32,374 nucleotides of DNA from Pseudomonas sp. PB106 (lineage in GTDB: Bacteria > Pseudomonadota > Gammaproteobacteria > Pseudomonadales > Pseudomonadaceae): positions 1 through 32,374 of the forward strand of contig NZ_RWIM01000037.1 of NCBI RefSeq assembly GCF_009764645.1, given 5' to 3'. The notes under the pieces are model-generated. The model searched no databases. It worked only from the letters and a program-made list of their open reading frames with translations, and was not told the DNA's origin. This document shows, in pieces, positions 9,961 to 17,850 of the stretch (position 1 is the stretch's first letter; the number at the start of each line of letters is the position of its first letter). A program made the position numbers and the translations under genes.

Positions 9961-9973
9961 AATCACGGCATAA

Positions 9974-10010
9974 CCTGTGGGAGCTGGCAAGCCAACTCCC
10001 ACAGGGTTTT
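9974..10010 (+). terminator. Probable intrinsic terminator after the amidohydrolase gene
   Basis: CCTGTGGGAG and CTCCCACAGG form a perfect 10-bp stem. An inner TGGC/GCCA extends it, and GTTTTAGTT follows. The stem derives from the same GTGGGAGCTGGC repeat class seen at 4896-4979. It lies between the hydrolase stop at 9960 and the convergent small gene at 10034. Confidence 0.6.
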
Positions 10011-10033
10011 AGTTATTCAGGTGAGTGAAGTGA

Positions 10034-10243
10034 TCAGCCGGGGCGGTCTTTTTTGCTTGCGGCACTTGTGCGCCGGTCATTGCCCTGCGGATTGCCGATA
10101 TCCAGCAACCGCCTCTCCACCAAAACATTCTCCAGCGCCTGACGCTCGAACGGCGCCATTTGGTGTTCACGCTTTTTCAGCTCCAGCAAAATGGGGCTGG
10201 ACCAGGTGCGATAGGTCTGTTCAATGTTGCGACGCGACGTCAT
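10034..10243 (-). CDS. Small hypothetical protein, 69 residues
   Basis: I do not recognise a named family. The protein is soluble, very charged and mostly helical in appearance (RNIEQTYRTW, LLELKKREHQMAPFERQALE), with a disordered, basic tail (NDRRTSAASKKDRPG). The ATG at 10243 is supported by a strong AAGGAG 7 nt upstream on the minus strand. An alternative TTG start 18 nt further upstream has no such site. It is convergent with the amidohydrolase and divergent from the PAS-LuxR regulator. The good ribosome-binding site argues that it is a real gene. No link to pyrimidine metabolism can be shown. Confidence 0.65.
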   Translation of the reverse strand: MTSRRNIEQTYRTWSSPILLELKKREHQMAPFERQALENVLVERRLLDIGNPQGNDRRTSAASKKDRPG

Positions 10244-10344
10244 CAGTCTCTCCTTGATCAAGAGCCCGGTGAAGCTGGCAGGGGCTCAGTCCGATGAGGG
10301 GGTAACGTTAGACGACAAACCCGTAAGTCGCGAATGCACCTATC

Positions 10345-10382
10345 CCTGTAGGAGCTGCCGAACGCTGCGATCTTTTGATCTT
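10345..10382. repeat. Single REP arm
   Basis: One copy of CCTGTAGGAGCTGCCGAA followed by CGCTGCGATCTTTTGATC, upstream of the PAS-LuxR gene. No facing partner is present within 100 bp. Confidence 0.75.
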
Positions 10383-10494
10383 GGTTTTTAAACATCAAAC
10401 CCCACAGGAGGGTTGTTCCAAAAGTATCGGCTCGGCACGATCACCGACCCCTGCGGTCGTACTCATCACATGGCGCATCACTTGTGGAGATCCA

Positions 10495-11991
10495 ATGAGC
10501 CAGGAAGTCCTGACCACCGAAACCAATCGCCGCCAGTTGCAGCAGATCATCGCCGGGCTGTCCGACGGGGTGATCCTGCTGGAGCTGGATCAGAGCATTC
10601 TTTGGGCCAACGAAGCCGCGCTGTCCATGCACGGTGTGAGCCGGATCACCGACCTGGGCCACAATGCCGACGAGTACGCCAAGCTGTTCAATCTGCGCTA
10701 TCGCAACAATCACGCGATCACCGCCGAAAACTACCCGATCAGCCGCGTGGCGCGCTGTGAGAGTTTCAATGATGTGCTGATCGAAGTGTCGCCGACCGAT
10801 GACCCGGAGCGCACCTGGGTGCACAGTGTGCGCAGCATGATCCTCACCGATCGCGAAGGTCAGCCCGAGTCGCTGGTACTGATCATGAGTGACGTCACGG
10901 ACTGGGCCAACGCCGAGCAGCGCTTCGAAAAGACCTTCAACGCCAACCCGGCTCCGGCAGTGATCTGCCGCCTCAGCGATCTGCGTTACATCAAGGTCAA
11001 TCCGGGCTTTCTGGAAATGACCGGCTACAGCCGCGATCAGGTGATCGGCACTTCGGCCTATGAAATCGACATCTACGAGCGAGCCGAGCAGCGGGATCTG
11101 GCGATTCAACGCTTGCGCGACGTGGCGACCATTCCGCAAATGCAGGCCGAACTGCGCCTGCCCGATGGCAGCAGCAAACAGGTGATCGTCGCCGGCCAAC
11201 CGCTTCTGCTCAACGACGAGGACTGCATGTTGTTCTCCTTCGTCGACATGGAGATGCGGCACAAGGCTGAGGTGGCGTTGCGCCAAAGTGAAGAACGCTT
11301 TGCCAAGGCTTTCCGCCTGACACCGGTGCCGATTCTGATCTGCAGCGCCGACACGCAGCAGGTGATCGATGTAAATCAGGCGTTTCTCGAAACCCTGGCT
11401 TACGACAGTGAGGAGGTGTCCGGTAAAACCGTCACGCAGCTCGACTTCATCAGCGACAACGGCGCCCGTGCGCGATTGCTGACGGCCTTGGAGAACAGTG
11501 GGAGGGTCAACCGGGTTGACGTGCAAGTGCGCAAGAAGGACGGCGATGTGCTCGAATGCGCGCTGTCAGCCGACACTGTCAATATTCAGGACACGCCGTG
11601 TTATCTGCTGGTGCTGATGGACATCACCGAACGCAAACGCACCGAGCTTGAGTTGGTGGCGGCGATTGAAGAGGTGATGAAGGATGCTTCGTGGTTCAGC
11701 CGCACGCTGATCGAAAAACTGGCCAATGTGAAGAAGGTTAACTCGCCGCAACTGCCTAGCGTGTCGTTCACTGATCTGACGACGCGGGAGCGCGATGTGC
11801 TCGGGCTGATCTGCGAAGGGTTGGCGGACAAGGAGATCGCTGCTCGCCTGAAACTGGCGCTCAACACGGTGCGCAACCACGTGGCAACGGTGTATTCCAA
11901 GCTCGATGTGCACAGCCGCAGCGAGGCGATTGTCTGGGCGCGGGAGCGCGGCTTGTTCTCCGGGGACTCAGGTACCAAGGGCCAGCGCTAA
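10495..11991 (+). CDS. Triple-PAS LuxR-type transcriptional regulator
   Basis: This 498-residue protein has three PAS sensor domains in tandem, at about residues 10-130, 140-250 and 265-385. The last two start with the same pattern (FEKTFNANPAPAVICR and FAKAFRLTPVPILICS). A LuxR/GerE helix-turn-helix follows at about 425-490 (LTTRERDVLGLICEGLADKE, then LNTVRNHVATVYSKLDVHSR). No membrane segment, kinase or receiver domain is seen, so it is a one-component cytoplasmic sensor-activator. The ATG at 10495 has GGAG 7 nt upstream. It is the last gene on the pyrimidine side of the locus and may control it, but the ligand and targets are unknown. Similar PAS-LuxR proteins occur widely in Pseudomonas. 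Confidence 0.85.
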   Translation: MSQEVLTTETNRRQLQQIIAGLSDGVILLELDQSILWANEAALSMHGVSRITDLGHNADEYAKLFNLRYRNNHAITAENYPISRVARCESFNDVLIEVSPTDDPERTWVHSVRSMILTDREGQPESLVLIMSDVTDWANAEQRFEKTFNANPAPAVICRLSDLRYIKVNPGFLEMTGYSRDQVIGTSAYEIDIYERAEQRDLAIQRLRDVATIPQMQAELRLPDGSSKQVIVAGQPLLLNDEDCMLFSFVDMEMRHKAEVALRQSEERFAKAFRLTPVPILICSADTQQVIDVNQAFLETLAYDSEEVSGKTVTQLDFISDNGARARLLTALENSGRVNRVDVQVRKKDGDVLECALSADTVNIQDTPCYLLVLMDITERKRTELELVAAIEEVMKDASWFSRTLIEKLANVKKVNSPQLPSVSFTDLTTRERDVLGLICEGLADKEIAARLKLALNTVRNHVATVYSKLDVHSRSEAIVWARERGLFSGDSGTKGQR

Positions 11992-12127
11992 GGTGCAAAT
12001 GCACTAGTTCAACTGGTGCAAATGGAGGTATTGGTGGAGGGGGACTGTTCTTAGTCTGGTGGGGTGCGATACGAGCCTGTTGGGCTGGTGATCGTGTCCC
12101 CTCTGAAGTAACTGAAGGACAGCCGTA

Positions 12128-12385
12128 ATGATGAATCTTGCGCAGTTGCGCGCGCAGCTTGAGCGGAGTTTCTCGCCGCTGGCGTGTGAGTGTCTGGTGG
12201 ATGGTGATCATTCTTTGACGGTGAAGCTTTATCACCCGGTCTCGGGGCAGGTGGATCTGGTGATCAGTGGGCTGAAGCTGGATGCGTTGCGTACGCCGGG
12301 GTCGGTCGAGGCGTTGATTGAAGAGTTGCGGTATGAGTTGGGGAGTAATTCTTTGCGGTCTTCTCGGGATCCGGATTTGGTTTAG
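12128..12385 (+). CDS. DUF1652 family protein
   Basis: This 85-residue protein matches the small DUF1652 family, largely confined to Pseudomonas, whose function is not known. The recognisable pattern is an N-terminal helix (LAQLRAQLERSF), then PLACEC, a beta-rich core (SLTVKLYHPVSGQVDLVISG) and a C-terminal helix (VEALIEELRYEL). The ATG at 12128 has AAGGA about 9 nt upstream. A second ATG follows immediately and could also serve. No signal peptide is present, so it should be cytoplasmic. It stands alone downstream of the PAS-LuxR gene, with a 140-bp gap. Confidence 0.8.
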   Translation: MMNLAQLRAQLERSFSPLACECLVDGDHSLTVKLYHPVSGQVDLVISGLKLDALRTPGSVEALIEELRYELGSNSLRSSRDPDLV

Positions 12386-12436
12386 GTCTTGGATCTTGGC
12401 GGCCTTTGGGCCGGCCATGCTCTGGGGTGTGAGGTG

Positions 12437-12736
12437 TACATATCCGTTGTTTCGGTAACGGCCACTTAGGGTTTCGCCCTTACGGCGAGTCCCTTTGGCA
12501 AACGCCGGAGTGCCGGCCCAGCCCAAAGGAACCAAAGGTCTTTCACCCTGACGTTCGGCCCTCGCTGTGGCTCGGGTTCCTTCGCTTCGGGATCGATCCG
12601 GGCGCAGCGCCTCCGGTTTGCTTCGCTGCACCTCCTCTCGCTGTGTTTGGCTGCGCCAAACGGTCGCTGCGCTCCCACCCCCGGATCAATCCCTCCACTC
12701 AGCCTGCCGACGGGCTCCGAGATCAAGATCAAAAGC
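12437..12736. repeat. 300-bp Pseudomonas-type intergenic repeat element
   Basis: This gene-free block has a composition unlike its flanks and begins with GTTTCGGTAACGGCCACTTA. It is dense in short inverted motifs (CCTTTGG and CCAAAGG; GCTGCGCCAAACGGTCGCTG; GGATCGATCCGGG near 12591 and GGATCAATCC near 12681). From memory, near-identical blocks recur between genes in fluorescent pseudomonads, often seen as spurious basic ORFs on the minus strand. No transposase is visible. The boundaries are approximate. Confidence 0.5.
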
Positions 12737-13030
12737 GGTACTCGAGCTTGCGCTCATTGTTGAGTGGGGCGGCTGCGCCGCATGGGGTGTTCACAGCTCA
12801 ACATTGTGCGAGCTGGGATGCGACGATTCGACTTGCCTGCGATTGCGGTCTCTTAGCGGACCCATTCCTATCAGATGGACCACACCGGAATGTGGGAGCG
12901 AGCTTGCTCGCGAAGGCGGTCTGTCTGGCCCTACACATTTGAATCTGCGCACCCTTTCGATCTCTCACGCAAAATCGACAGCCATTAACCTCCAATACGG
13001 CGCTTTACTGGCACATGCGGGCCCGTCGGC
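12737..13030. other. Gene-free interval with a single REP-like arm
   Basis: I see no convincing gene here. At 12891-12919 there is one TGTGGGAGCGAGCTTGCTCG repeat arm of another Pseudomonas REP class, with its own internal AGCGAGC/GCTCGC dyad. A possible -10 element (TATAAA, 13031-13036) lies just beyond, about 70 bp before the lipoprotein gene, but no good -35 accompanies it. Confidence 0.5.
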
Positions 13031-13108
13031 TATAAAGAATGAGTGGTCAGGTCTCTCGTGGTCGGTTCAGGCGCGGGAGTGGCTCTTTCATTTATCGCGG
13101 GTCGTCCT

Positions 13109-13321
13109 ATGAACAATCCTGGGAAACGCGTGTTGCCGTTGGCTTTTTTTGTTGTGCTGTTGGCGGGCTGTGCCAGTCCGCCGCCACCTCCACCTGTCGC
13201 ACCGCCTCCTCCGCCGGAACGTACTTGCCAGGTCCTTGAAAACACCGAGGTTGCCGGTGATATGTATGCCGACGGGCAGGTCACTCGTCACATCACCACC
13301 ACCCGTTGCGTCACGCAATAG
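13109..13321 (+). CDS. Small proline-rich lipoprotein, hypothetical
   Basis: This 70-residue precursor has a lipoprotein signal: a KR-containing n-region, a hydrophobic core (VLPLAFFVVLLAG) and a lipobox LAGC with lipidated Cys21. The mature protein begins with a run of prolines (SPPPPPPVAPPPPPERTC) that could act as a rigid stalk. A short C-terminal domain of about 35 residues contains two cysteines (TCQVLENTEV..., TRCVTQ), which could pair. Ser at mature position +2 suggests outer-membrane sorting. I do not recognise the globular part. The ATG at 13109 has only a weak upstream GGGTCG. The stop overlaps the proposed start of the next gene, implying coupled expression. Confidence 0.75.
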   Translation: MNNPGKRVLPLAFFVVLLAGCASPPPPPPVAPPPPPERTCQVLENTEVAGDMYADGQVTRHITTTRCVTQ

Positions 13322-13956
13322 CGCCGGCGGGGCGTAAGTCCCGGGTTGAGCGGATTGTGCTGGTGGCCGACCTGGTCGGCACCGCGGTGTTCGCGGTGGA
13401 AGGTGCCATTGCGGCGATGCGCAGTCAGCTCGACTTGCTCGGGGTGATGGTGATTGCGTTCATCGTCGCGCTCGGCGGCGGGGTGACTCGCGACTTGCTG
13501 ATCGGCGCCACGCCGCCCAATGCCGTGGCCGACTGGCGCTATCCGGCCCTGGCGTTCTTCATGGGCGGGCTGGCGTTTGTTTTTCATGAGCAGGTACTGG
13601 GATGGTCCGGTTCGACCTTGATCGTGCTGGATGCGGCGGGCCTTGCGCTGTTTGCCGTGGCCGGTGCGCAGAAGGCGTTGAATTTCGGCATTACGCCGTT
13701 TGTGGCGATGTTGATGGGCACGATCACCGGCGTTGGTGGCGGGGTGATTCGCGACATTGTGCTGGCGCGGATACCGGTGGTGTTGCAGGCGGATTTGTAT
13801 GCGAGTTCGGCGTTTGTCGGTGCGGCGGTGTTGATCATCGGGCGCAGGCTGGGTGTCTCACCGGTGGCGGCGGCATTGCTGGCGGGGGCGGCGTGTCTGG
13901 CGTTGCGCTTGCTGTCGGTGCATTTTGGCTGGCAGTTGCCCAAGGTCCAAGGCTGA
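13306..13956 (+). CDS. TRIC/UPF0126-family membrane protein
   Basis: This protein has about 7 transmembrane helices arranged as two repeats of three. Each repeat carries a glycine-rich signature (LGGGVTRDLLIGATPP and VGGGVIRDIVLARIP). This identifies the YicG/YadS-type UPF0126 family, bacterial relatives of trimeric intracellular cation (TRIC) channels; some members have been linked to glycine transport. The start is uncertain. A TTG at 13306 gives 216 residues and overlaps the lipoprotein gene by 16 nt, but has no clear ribosome-binding site. A GTG at 13357 (about 199 residues) has GAGCGG upstream and begins right at the first helix. It is followed by a REP pair. Confidence 0.85.
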   Translation: MRHAIAPAGRKSRVERIVLVADLVGTAVFAVEGAIAAMRSQLDLLGVMVIAFIVALGGGVTRDLLIGATPPNAVADWRYPALAFFMGGLAFVFHEQVLGWSGSTLIVLDAAGLALFAVAGAQKALNFGITPFVAMLMGTITGVGGGVIRDIVLARIPVVLQADLYASSAFVGAAVLIIGRRLGVSPVAAALLAGAACLALRLLSVHFGWQLPKVQG

Positions 13957-13964
13957 ATCCTTTC

Positions 13965-14054
13965 CCTGTAGGAGCTGCCGAAGGCTGCGATCCTTTGATC
14001 TTGATCGGCAAAAATCCAAGTCAAAAGATCGCAGCCTTCGGCAGCTCCTACAGG
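13965..14054. repeat. REP-type inverted pair
   Basis: CCTGTAGGAGCTGCCGAAGG and its inverted copy at 14022-14054 flank about 35 bp of GATC-rich spacer. The pair lies between the convergent TRIC-type gene and the SDR gene and may terminate or stabilise both transcripts. Confidence 0.9.
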
Positions 14055-14083
14055 GGCGGGATCAGGTCTATATTTGAGCGGGA

Positions 14084-14851
14084 TCAGGACAGAAACCCAC
14101 CATCCACATTCAACGCAACACCCGTGGTGTAACTCGACGCATCACTGGCCAAATACAGCACCGCACCAGCCATTTCACTCGGATCGGCCACGCGCTTGAG
14201 CGGAATTTGCGTCAATGCCTGCTTGAGGATTGCATCGTTCTTCACCAGTGCCGAGGCGAACTTGGTGTCGGTCAGGCCTGGCAGCAGGGCGTTGCAGCGG
14301 ATGCCGAACTGCGCGCATTCCTTGGCGAAGACTTTGGTCATGTTGATCACCGCCGCTTTGGTCACCGAATAGATGCCCTGGAAAATCCCCGGGGAAATAC
14401 CGTTGATCGACGCAACGTTAATGATGCTGCCGCCACCGTTCTCACGCATCAGCTTGCCGGCTTCCACGGACATGAAGAAGTAGCCGCGAATGTTCACGTC
14501 GACGGTCTTCTGGAACGCACCGAGATCGGTGTCGAGAACGTTGCAGAATTGCGGGTTGGTCGCGGCGTTGTTGACCAGAATGTCGAGGCGGCCGAACTGT
14601 TCCTTGATCCCGGCGAACACCTGGGCAATCTGCTCCATTTCACCGATGTGGCACGCCACGGCAGTCGCTTTGCCGCCAGCGGCGATAATCGCGTCGGCGA
14701 CATGCTGGCAGCCGTCGAGTTTGCGGCTCGACACGATCACGTGGGCACCTTGCTGGGCCAACAGTTTGGCGATGGCTTCACCGATGCCACGGCTGGCGCC
14801 GGAAACGAAAGCGATTTTGCCGTCGAGGTCGAACAACTGAGTCTTGGACAT
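14084..14851 (-). CDS. SDR-family oxidoreductase
   Basis: This 255-residue classical short-chain dehydrogenase/reductase uses NAD(P)H on an alcohol/ketone substrate. Visible elements are the cofactor motif (VSGASRGIGEAIA, near residue 15), NNAATN (the NNAG motif), the catalytic serine in INVASING, and the catalytic Tyr-x3-Lys in YSVTKAA. The C-terminal YTTGVALNVDGGF is typical of the family. SSRKL after strand 2 suggests NADPH preference, because the basic residue is where a 2'-phosphate would sit. The ATG has AAGGA 7 nt upstream. It lies 22 nt after an APH-like kinase gene, so the two form an operon. A role in hydroxyacyl or 3-ketoacyl chemistry is plausible but not proven. Confidence 0.88.
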   Translation of the reverse strand: MSKTQLFDLDGKIAFVSGASRGIGEAIAKLLAQQGAHVIVSSRKLDGCQHVADAIIAAGGKATAVACHIGEMEQIAQVFAGIKEQFGRLDILVNNAATNPQFCNVLDTDLGAFQKTVDVNIRGYFFMSVEAGKLMRENGGGSIINVASINGISPGIFQGIYSVTKAAVINMTKVFAKECAQFGIRCNALLPGLTDTKFASALVKNDAILKQALTQIPLKRVADPSEMAGAVLYLASDASSYTTGVALNVDGGFLS

Positions 14852-14873
14852 AGGGGTTCCTTGGTGTGGGCCG

Positions 14874-15941
14874 TCAGAGGCTCGATTTCGCGATGACTTG
14901 CAGGCTCATTTGCTCCAGCAGTTTGTTCATGTGAATGAACTGCGCGAAGCGTTTGTCCTGGGTCTGGCCATGGTAGAAGCGGTAGTAGATCTGCTGCACG
15001 ATGCCGGCCAGACGGAACAGGCCGTAGGTGTAGTAGAAGTCGAAATTGTCGATCTGGATGCCTGAGCGTTCGGCGTAGTAATCGACGAACTCGCGACGCG
15101 TCAGCATGCCTGGCGCGTGGCTCGGCTGGCGACGCATCAGTTGCACCGGCGCCGGATCATCGGCCTGAATCCAATAGGCGAGGGTGTTGCCCAAGTCCAT
15201 CAGCGGATCGCCGAGGGTGGTCAGTTCCCAGTCGAGCACACCGATGATCTGCATCGGGTTGTTCGGGTCGAGAATGACGTTGTCGAAGCGATAGTCGTTA
15301 TGAACGATGCTGGAGGTCGGATGGTCGGCCGGCATCTTGTCGTTGAGCCAGGCTTTCACCGCTTGCCAATGCGGCGCATCGGGTGTCAGGGCTTTTTCGT
15401 AGCGCTCGCTCCAGCCTTTGATCTGGCGGGCGACGTAGCCTTGCGGTTTGCCCAGATCGCCGAGGCCGCAGGCGTTGTAGTCAACGCGGTGCAGTTCTAC
15501 GAAGCGGTCAATAAAGCTCTTGCACAACGCTTCGGTTTTTGCCGAATCGAGGCCCAGTTCCGGCGGCAGTTCCGAGCGCAGGATGATGCCGTTGACCCGT
15601 TCCATCACGTAGAACTCGGCGCCGATCACCGATTCGTCGGTGCAGTGCACGTAGGCTTTCGGGCAATACGGGAAAGCGTCGCGCAATTGATTGAGGATGC
15701 GGAATTCGCGGCCCATGTCGTGGGCGGATTTGGCCTTGTGGCCGAACGGCGGGCGGCGCAGGACGAATTCCTGGCCTGGGTATTCCAGAAGATAAGTCAG
15801 GTTCGATGCACCGCCGGGGAACTGGCTGATCTGCGGTGTGCCGGTGAGGCCCGGAATGTGCGCCTTGAGGTACGGGTCGATCAGGCTGGCATCGAGTTCT
15901 TCGCCAGAGCGAATACGGGTGGACTGGTCAGTAAGCGCCAT
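14874..15941 (-). CDS. APH-like phosphotransferase (ACAD10/11- or LvaA-type kinase)
   Basis: This 355-residue kinase-fold protein belongs to the phosphotransferase (APH) family found beside acyl-CoA enzymes. The N-lobe has a glycine-rich loop (QFPGGASNLTYLL) and the ATP-lysine region (FVLRRPP). The catalytic loop is HNDYRFDNVILD (Brenner motif with catalytic Asp and metal-binding Asn). The metal-binding motif is GVLDWELTTLGDPLMDLG. It is not a drug-resistance aminoglycoside kinase. Its relatives are the kinase domains of ACAD10/11 and LvaA of levulinate catabolism, which phosphorylate 4-hydroxyacyl-CoA. It is the first gene of a pair with the SDR. The substrate is inferred. The ATG has AAGGGA upstream. 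Confidence 0.85.
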   Translation of the reverse strand: MALTDQSTRIRSGEELDASLIDPYLKAHIPGLTGTPQISQFPGGASNLTYLLEYPGQEFVLRRPPFGHKAKSAHDMGREFRILNQLRDAFPYCPKAYVHCTDESVIGAEFYVMERVNGIILRSELPPELGLDSAKTEALCKSFIDRFVELHRVDYNACGLGDLGKPQGYVARQIKGWSERYEKALTPDAPHWQAVKAWLNDKMPADHPTSSIVHNDYRFDNVILDPNNPMQIIGVLDWELTTLGDPLMDLGNTLAYWIQADDPAPVQLMRRQPSHAPGMLTRREFVDYYAERSGIQIDNFDFYYTYGLFRLAGIVQQIYYRFYHGQTQDKRFAQFIHMNKLLEQMSLQVIAKSSL

Positions 15942-16084
15942 GCTTATCCCTTCTGCTTATTTTGGAGGCCAGACATCATTGGCTAATCTAATGGCGCGCC
16001 CGATTGCTCACAAGCGCGGTGCGGTCTTATAGGTTAGCGTGTTGCCGGATAATCAGCGTTCCGAATAAGCACAAGAGCCCACCG

Positions 16085-16165
16085 TGTAGGAACTGCCGAA
16101 GGCTGCGATCTTTTGATCTTATAAAAGCAAGATCAAAAGATCGCAGCCTCCGGCAGCTCCTACAG
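16085..16165. repeat. REP-type inverted pair
   Basis: GTAGGAACTGCCGAAGGC and its inverted copy (GCCTCCGGCAGCTCCTAC) flank GATCTTATAAAAGCAAGATC, which is itself an inner dyad. It sits just downstream of the minus-strand 2-hydroxyacid dehydrogenase gene. Each arm carries a base change relative to the consensus. Confidence 0.88.
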
Positions 16166-16175
16166 GTCAGTCAGA

Positions 16176-17144
16176 TCAGTGCACGCGTTGGTTGCTGAGT
16201 TTTGGCGGGAGGGCAATCGGGGTGAGCACCGGTTGCCCGGAGAAAAACGCGACGAGGTTTTTGCCCACCAGTTCGACTGTGCCTTGGGTGGCCTCTGGCG
16301 ACAGACCGGCAACGTGAGGCGTGAGCAATACGTTGCTGAGGGATTTCAGCGCATCCGGCACTTGCGGTTCGTGGTCGAATACATCCAGTGCCGCACCGGC
16401 AATTTTTCGTTGTTCAAGGGCCGTGATCAGATCCGCCGTGGCAATCACACTGGCGCGGGCAATGTTGACGATAAAGCCGTTCGGCCCAAGCGCATCGAGC
16501 ACGGCCCGGGTGACCAGATGCTGAGTGCCGATGCCGCCGGGCGTGGCGACGATCAGAAAGTCCGAGGCGCGCGCCAGTTCGGTCGGTGTCGAGCAGAAGG
16601 TGTACGGCACCTCGTTGCGCACCTGGCGGCTGTGATAGCTGATCTGCATGTCGAAACCGAGGTTGGCACGTTTGGCGATTGCCAGGCCCACCGCACCCAA
16701 ACCGAGAACTCCCAGGCGTTTGCCGGCCAGCGACGGACGCATGATTTTCGGCCATTCACCTCGGCGAACCGCCGCATCGCAACGGGGAATATCGCGCACC
16801 AGCGCCAGCAGCATGGCCATGGCATGGTCGGCCACTGACGAGGCGTTGACCCCGGCGCCATTGGTCACGGTGATCCCGCGATCACTGGCGGCTTGCAAAT
16901 CGACCTGTTCATAACCGGCGCCGATCACGGTGATGATCCGCAGGGCTGGCAGCGCAGCGATTTCGGCGGCGGTCAGGCCCAGCGGGCCACGGGTCAGCAC
17001 CGCATCGATGCGACTGCCGTGGGTGGCGATGGCTTGGGCACGTTCGGCTGGCGTCGGCGCCAGAATCAGGTGAAAGCCCTGATGTTCGAGAATCGGTAAA
17101 TAGTCATTGATGGTTTCAACCAGTACCAGAACGGTGGCGGGCAT
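16176..17144 (-). CDS. D-isomer-specific 2-hydroxyacid dehydrogenase
   Basis: This 322-residue NAD(P)-dependent enzyme interconverts 2-keto and D-2-hydroxy acids. The Rossmann motif is GVLGLGAVGLAIAKRA (residues 145-160). The catalytic triad is Arg230 (VNIARASV), Glu259 (DVFDHEPQVP) and His277 (LLTPHVAGLS). The residues after strand 2 (SYHSRQVR) suggest NADPH rather than NADH, because a Ser/Arg pair replaces the usual acid. Overall it looks like the hydroxypyruvate/glyoxylate reductase branch, but the substrate cannot be fixed. The ATG has AGGAG 8 nt upstream. It lies 115 nt after the tautomerase gene on the same strand, so they may be co-transcribed. Confidence 0.9.
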   Translation of the reverse strand: MPATVLVLVETINDYLPILEHQGFHLILAPTPAERAQAIATHGSRIDAVLTRGPLGLTAAEIAALPALRIITVIGAGYEQVDLQAASDRGITVTNGAGVNASSVADHAMAMLLALVRDIPRCDAAVRRGEWPKIMRPSLAGKRLGVLGLGAVGLAIAKRANLGFDMQISYHSRQVRNEVPYTFCSTPTELARASDFLIVATPGGIGTQHLVTRAVLDALGPNGFIVNIARASVIATADLITALEQRKIAGAALDVFDHEPQVPDALKSLSNVLLTPHVAGLSPEATQGTVELVGKNLVAFFSGQPVLTPIALPPKLSNQRVH

Positions 17145-17259
17145 TGCGCGGCTCCTGAGATCAAGGGCGGTTCGGTCGCGAAAGTCGTGTCAGAGTGCTG
17201 ATTCCAGAGCGGTTTGGCAATGCTGGCCGCGGCGCTGCTTCAAGCAGTGTAGCGGCGTC

Positions 17260-17643
17260 TCAAGTCACGTATTGGGCGATGCCGTTACCAAATGACCAGT
17301 TTTCTTTTTTGACTTCCAGCAAATTGATGAAGACGTCTTCCATCCGCACCGCCAGATGCGTGTGCAGGCTTTCGGCGATGGTTTTGAACAGCAGCTGTTT
17401 CTTTTCCACCGAGCGGCCTTCGCTGATGGTGATCTGAATGAACACCACGCCGTCGCTGCGCTGGATGCCGAGGTATTGCGGGTCGTAGACGAAGTGTTGA
17501 GCGTCATGCTCGGCAAGGATCTGGAAATTGTCGTGCTCGGGCACATCGATACAGCTGCGCAGCGCGGCATAGATATGTTCGCCGACGCGTTTGGCGAAGG
17601 TGGGATCGGGGTTGTGCTGGATGTCGACGCGGACGAGGGGCAT
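17260..17643 (-). CDS. Tautomerase-family protein
   Basis: This 127-residue member of the tautomerase/MIF superfamily has the catalytic proline exposed after Met removal (MPLVRVDI). It is about twice the size of 4-oxalocrotonate tautomerase and matches the 'Tautomerase_2' type related to malonate-semialdehyde decarboxylase and cis-CaaD. Beta-strand segments (FQILAEHDAQHFVYDP, GVVFIQITI) and the helix KKQLLFKTIAESLH fit two beta-alpha-beta units. The real reaction is unknown, since many members are promiscuous tautomerases. The ATG has GGAG 9 nt upstream. It is upstream of the 2-hydroxyacid dehydrogenase, which suggests a keto/enol acid pathway. Confidence 0.88.
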   Translation of the reverse strand: MPLVRVDIQHNPDPTFAKRVGEHIYAALRSCIDVPEHDNFQILAEHDAQHFVYDPQYLGIQRSDGVVFIQITISEGRSVEKKQLLFKTIAESLHTHLAVRMEDVFINLLEVKKENWSFGNGIAQYVT

Positions 17644-17850
17644 GGCGCGGGCTCCGGGGGGTAGGGGGCTTCTCTCACGCTAGATCATACCGGCCAGAAT
17701 GAAAGTATTTCGGTGTCTGAGGCTACCTACGAAATTCGCGGATTCTGCCTACGAATCTGGCAGATCGGTCTGCTATCGGGCAATCGATGAGTGCGAAATC
17801 ATAAGGGAACAAGGCTGCCCGTCAGCGATTGCTACAGCCAAGGAAGGCGA

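Noticed and set aside
8542..10002. A 486-codon open frame on the minus strand opposite the amidohydrolase gene
   Set aside because: It is antisense to an enzyme with complete zinc-ligand motifs, and it reads through repeat elements at its ends.
11861..12736. Basic minus-strand frames across the 300-bp repeat block
   Set aside because: They are typical spurious frames of this repeat. The sequence is dominated by repeat motifs, and the frames run antisense into the PAS-LuxR and DUF1652 genes.
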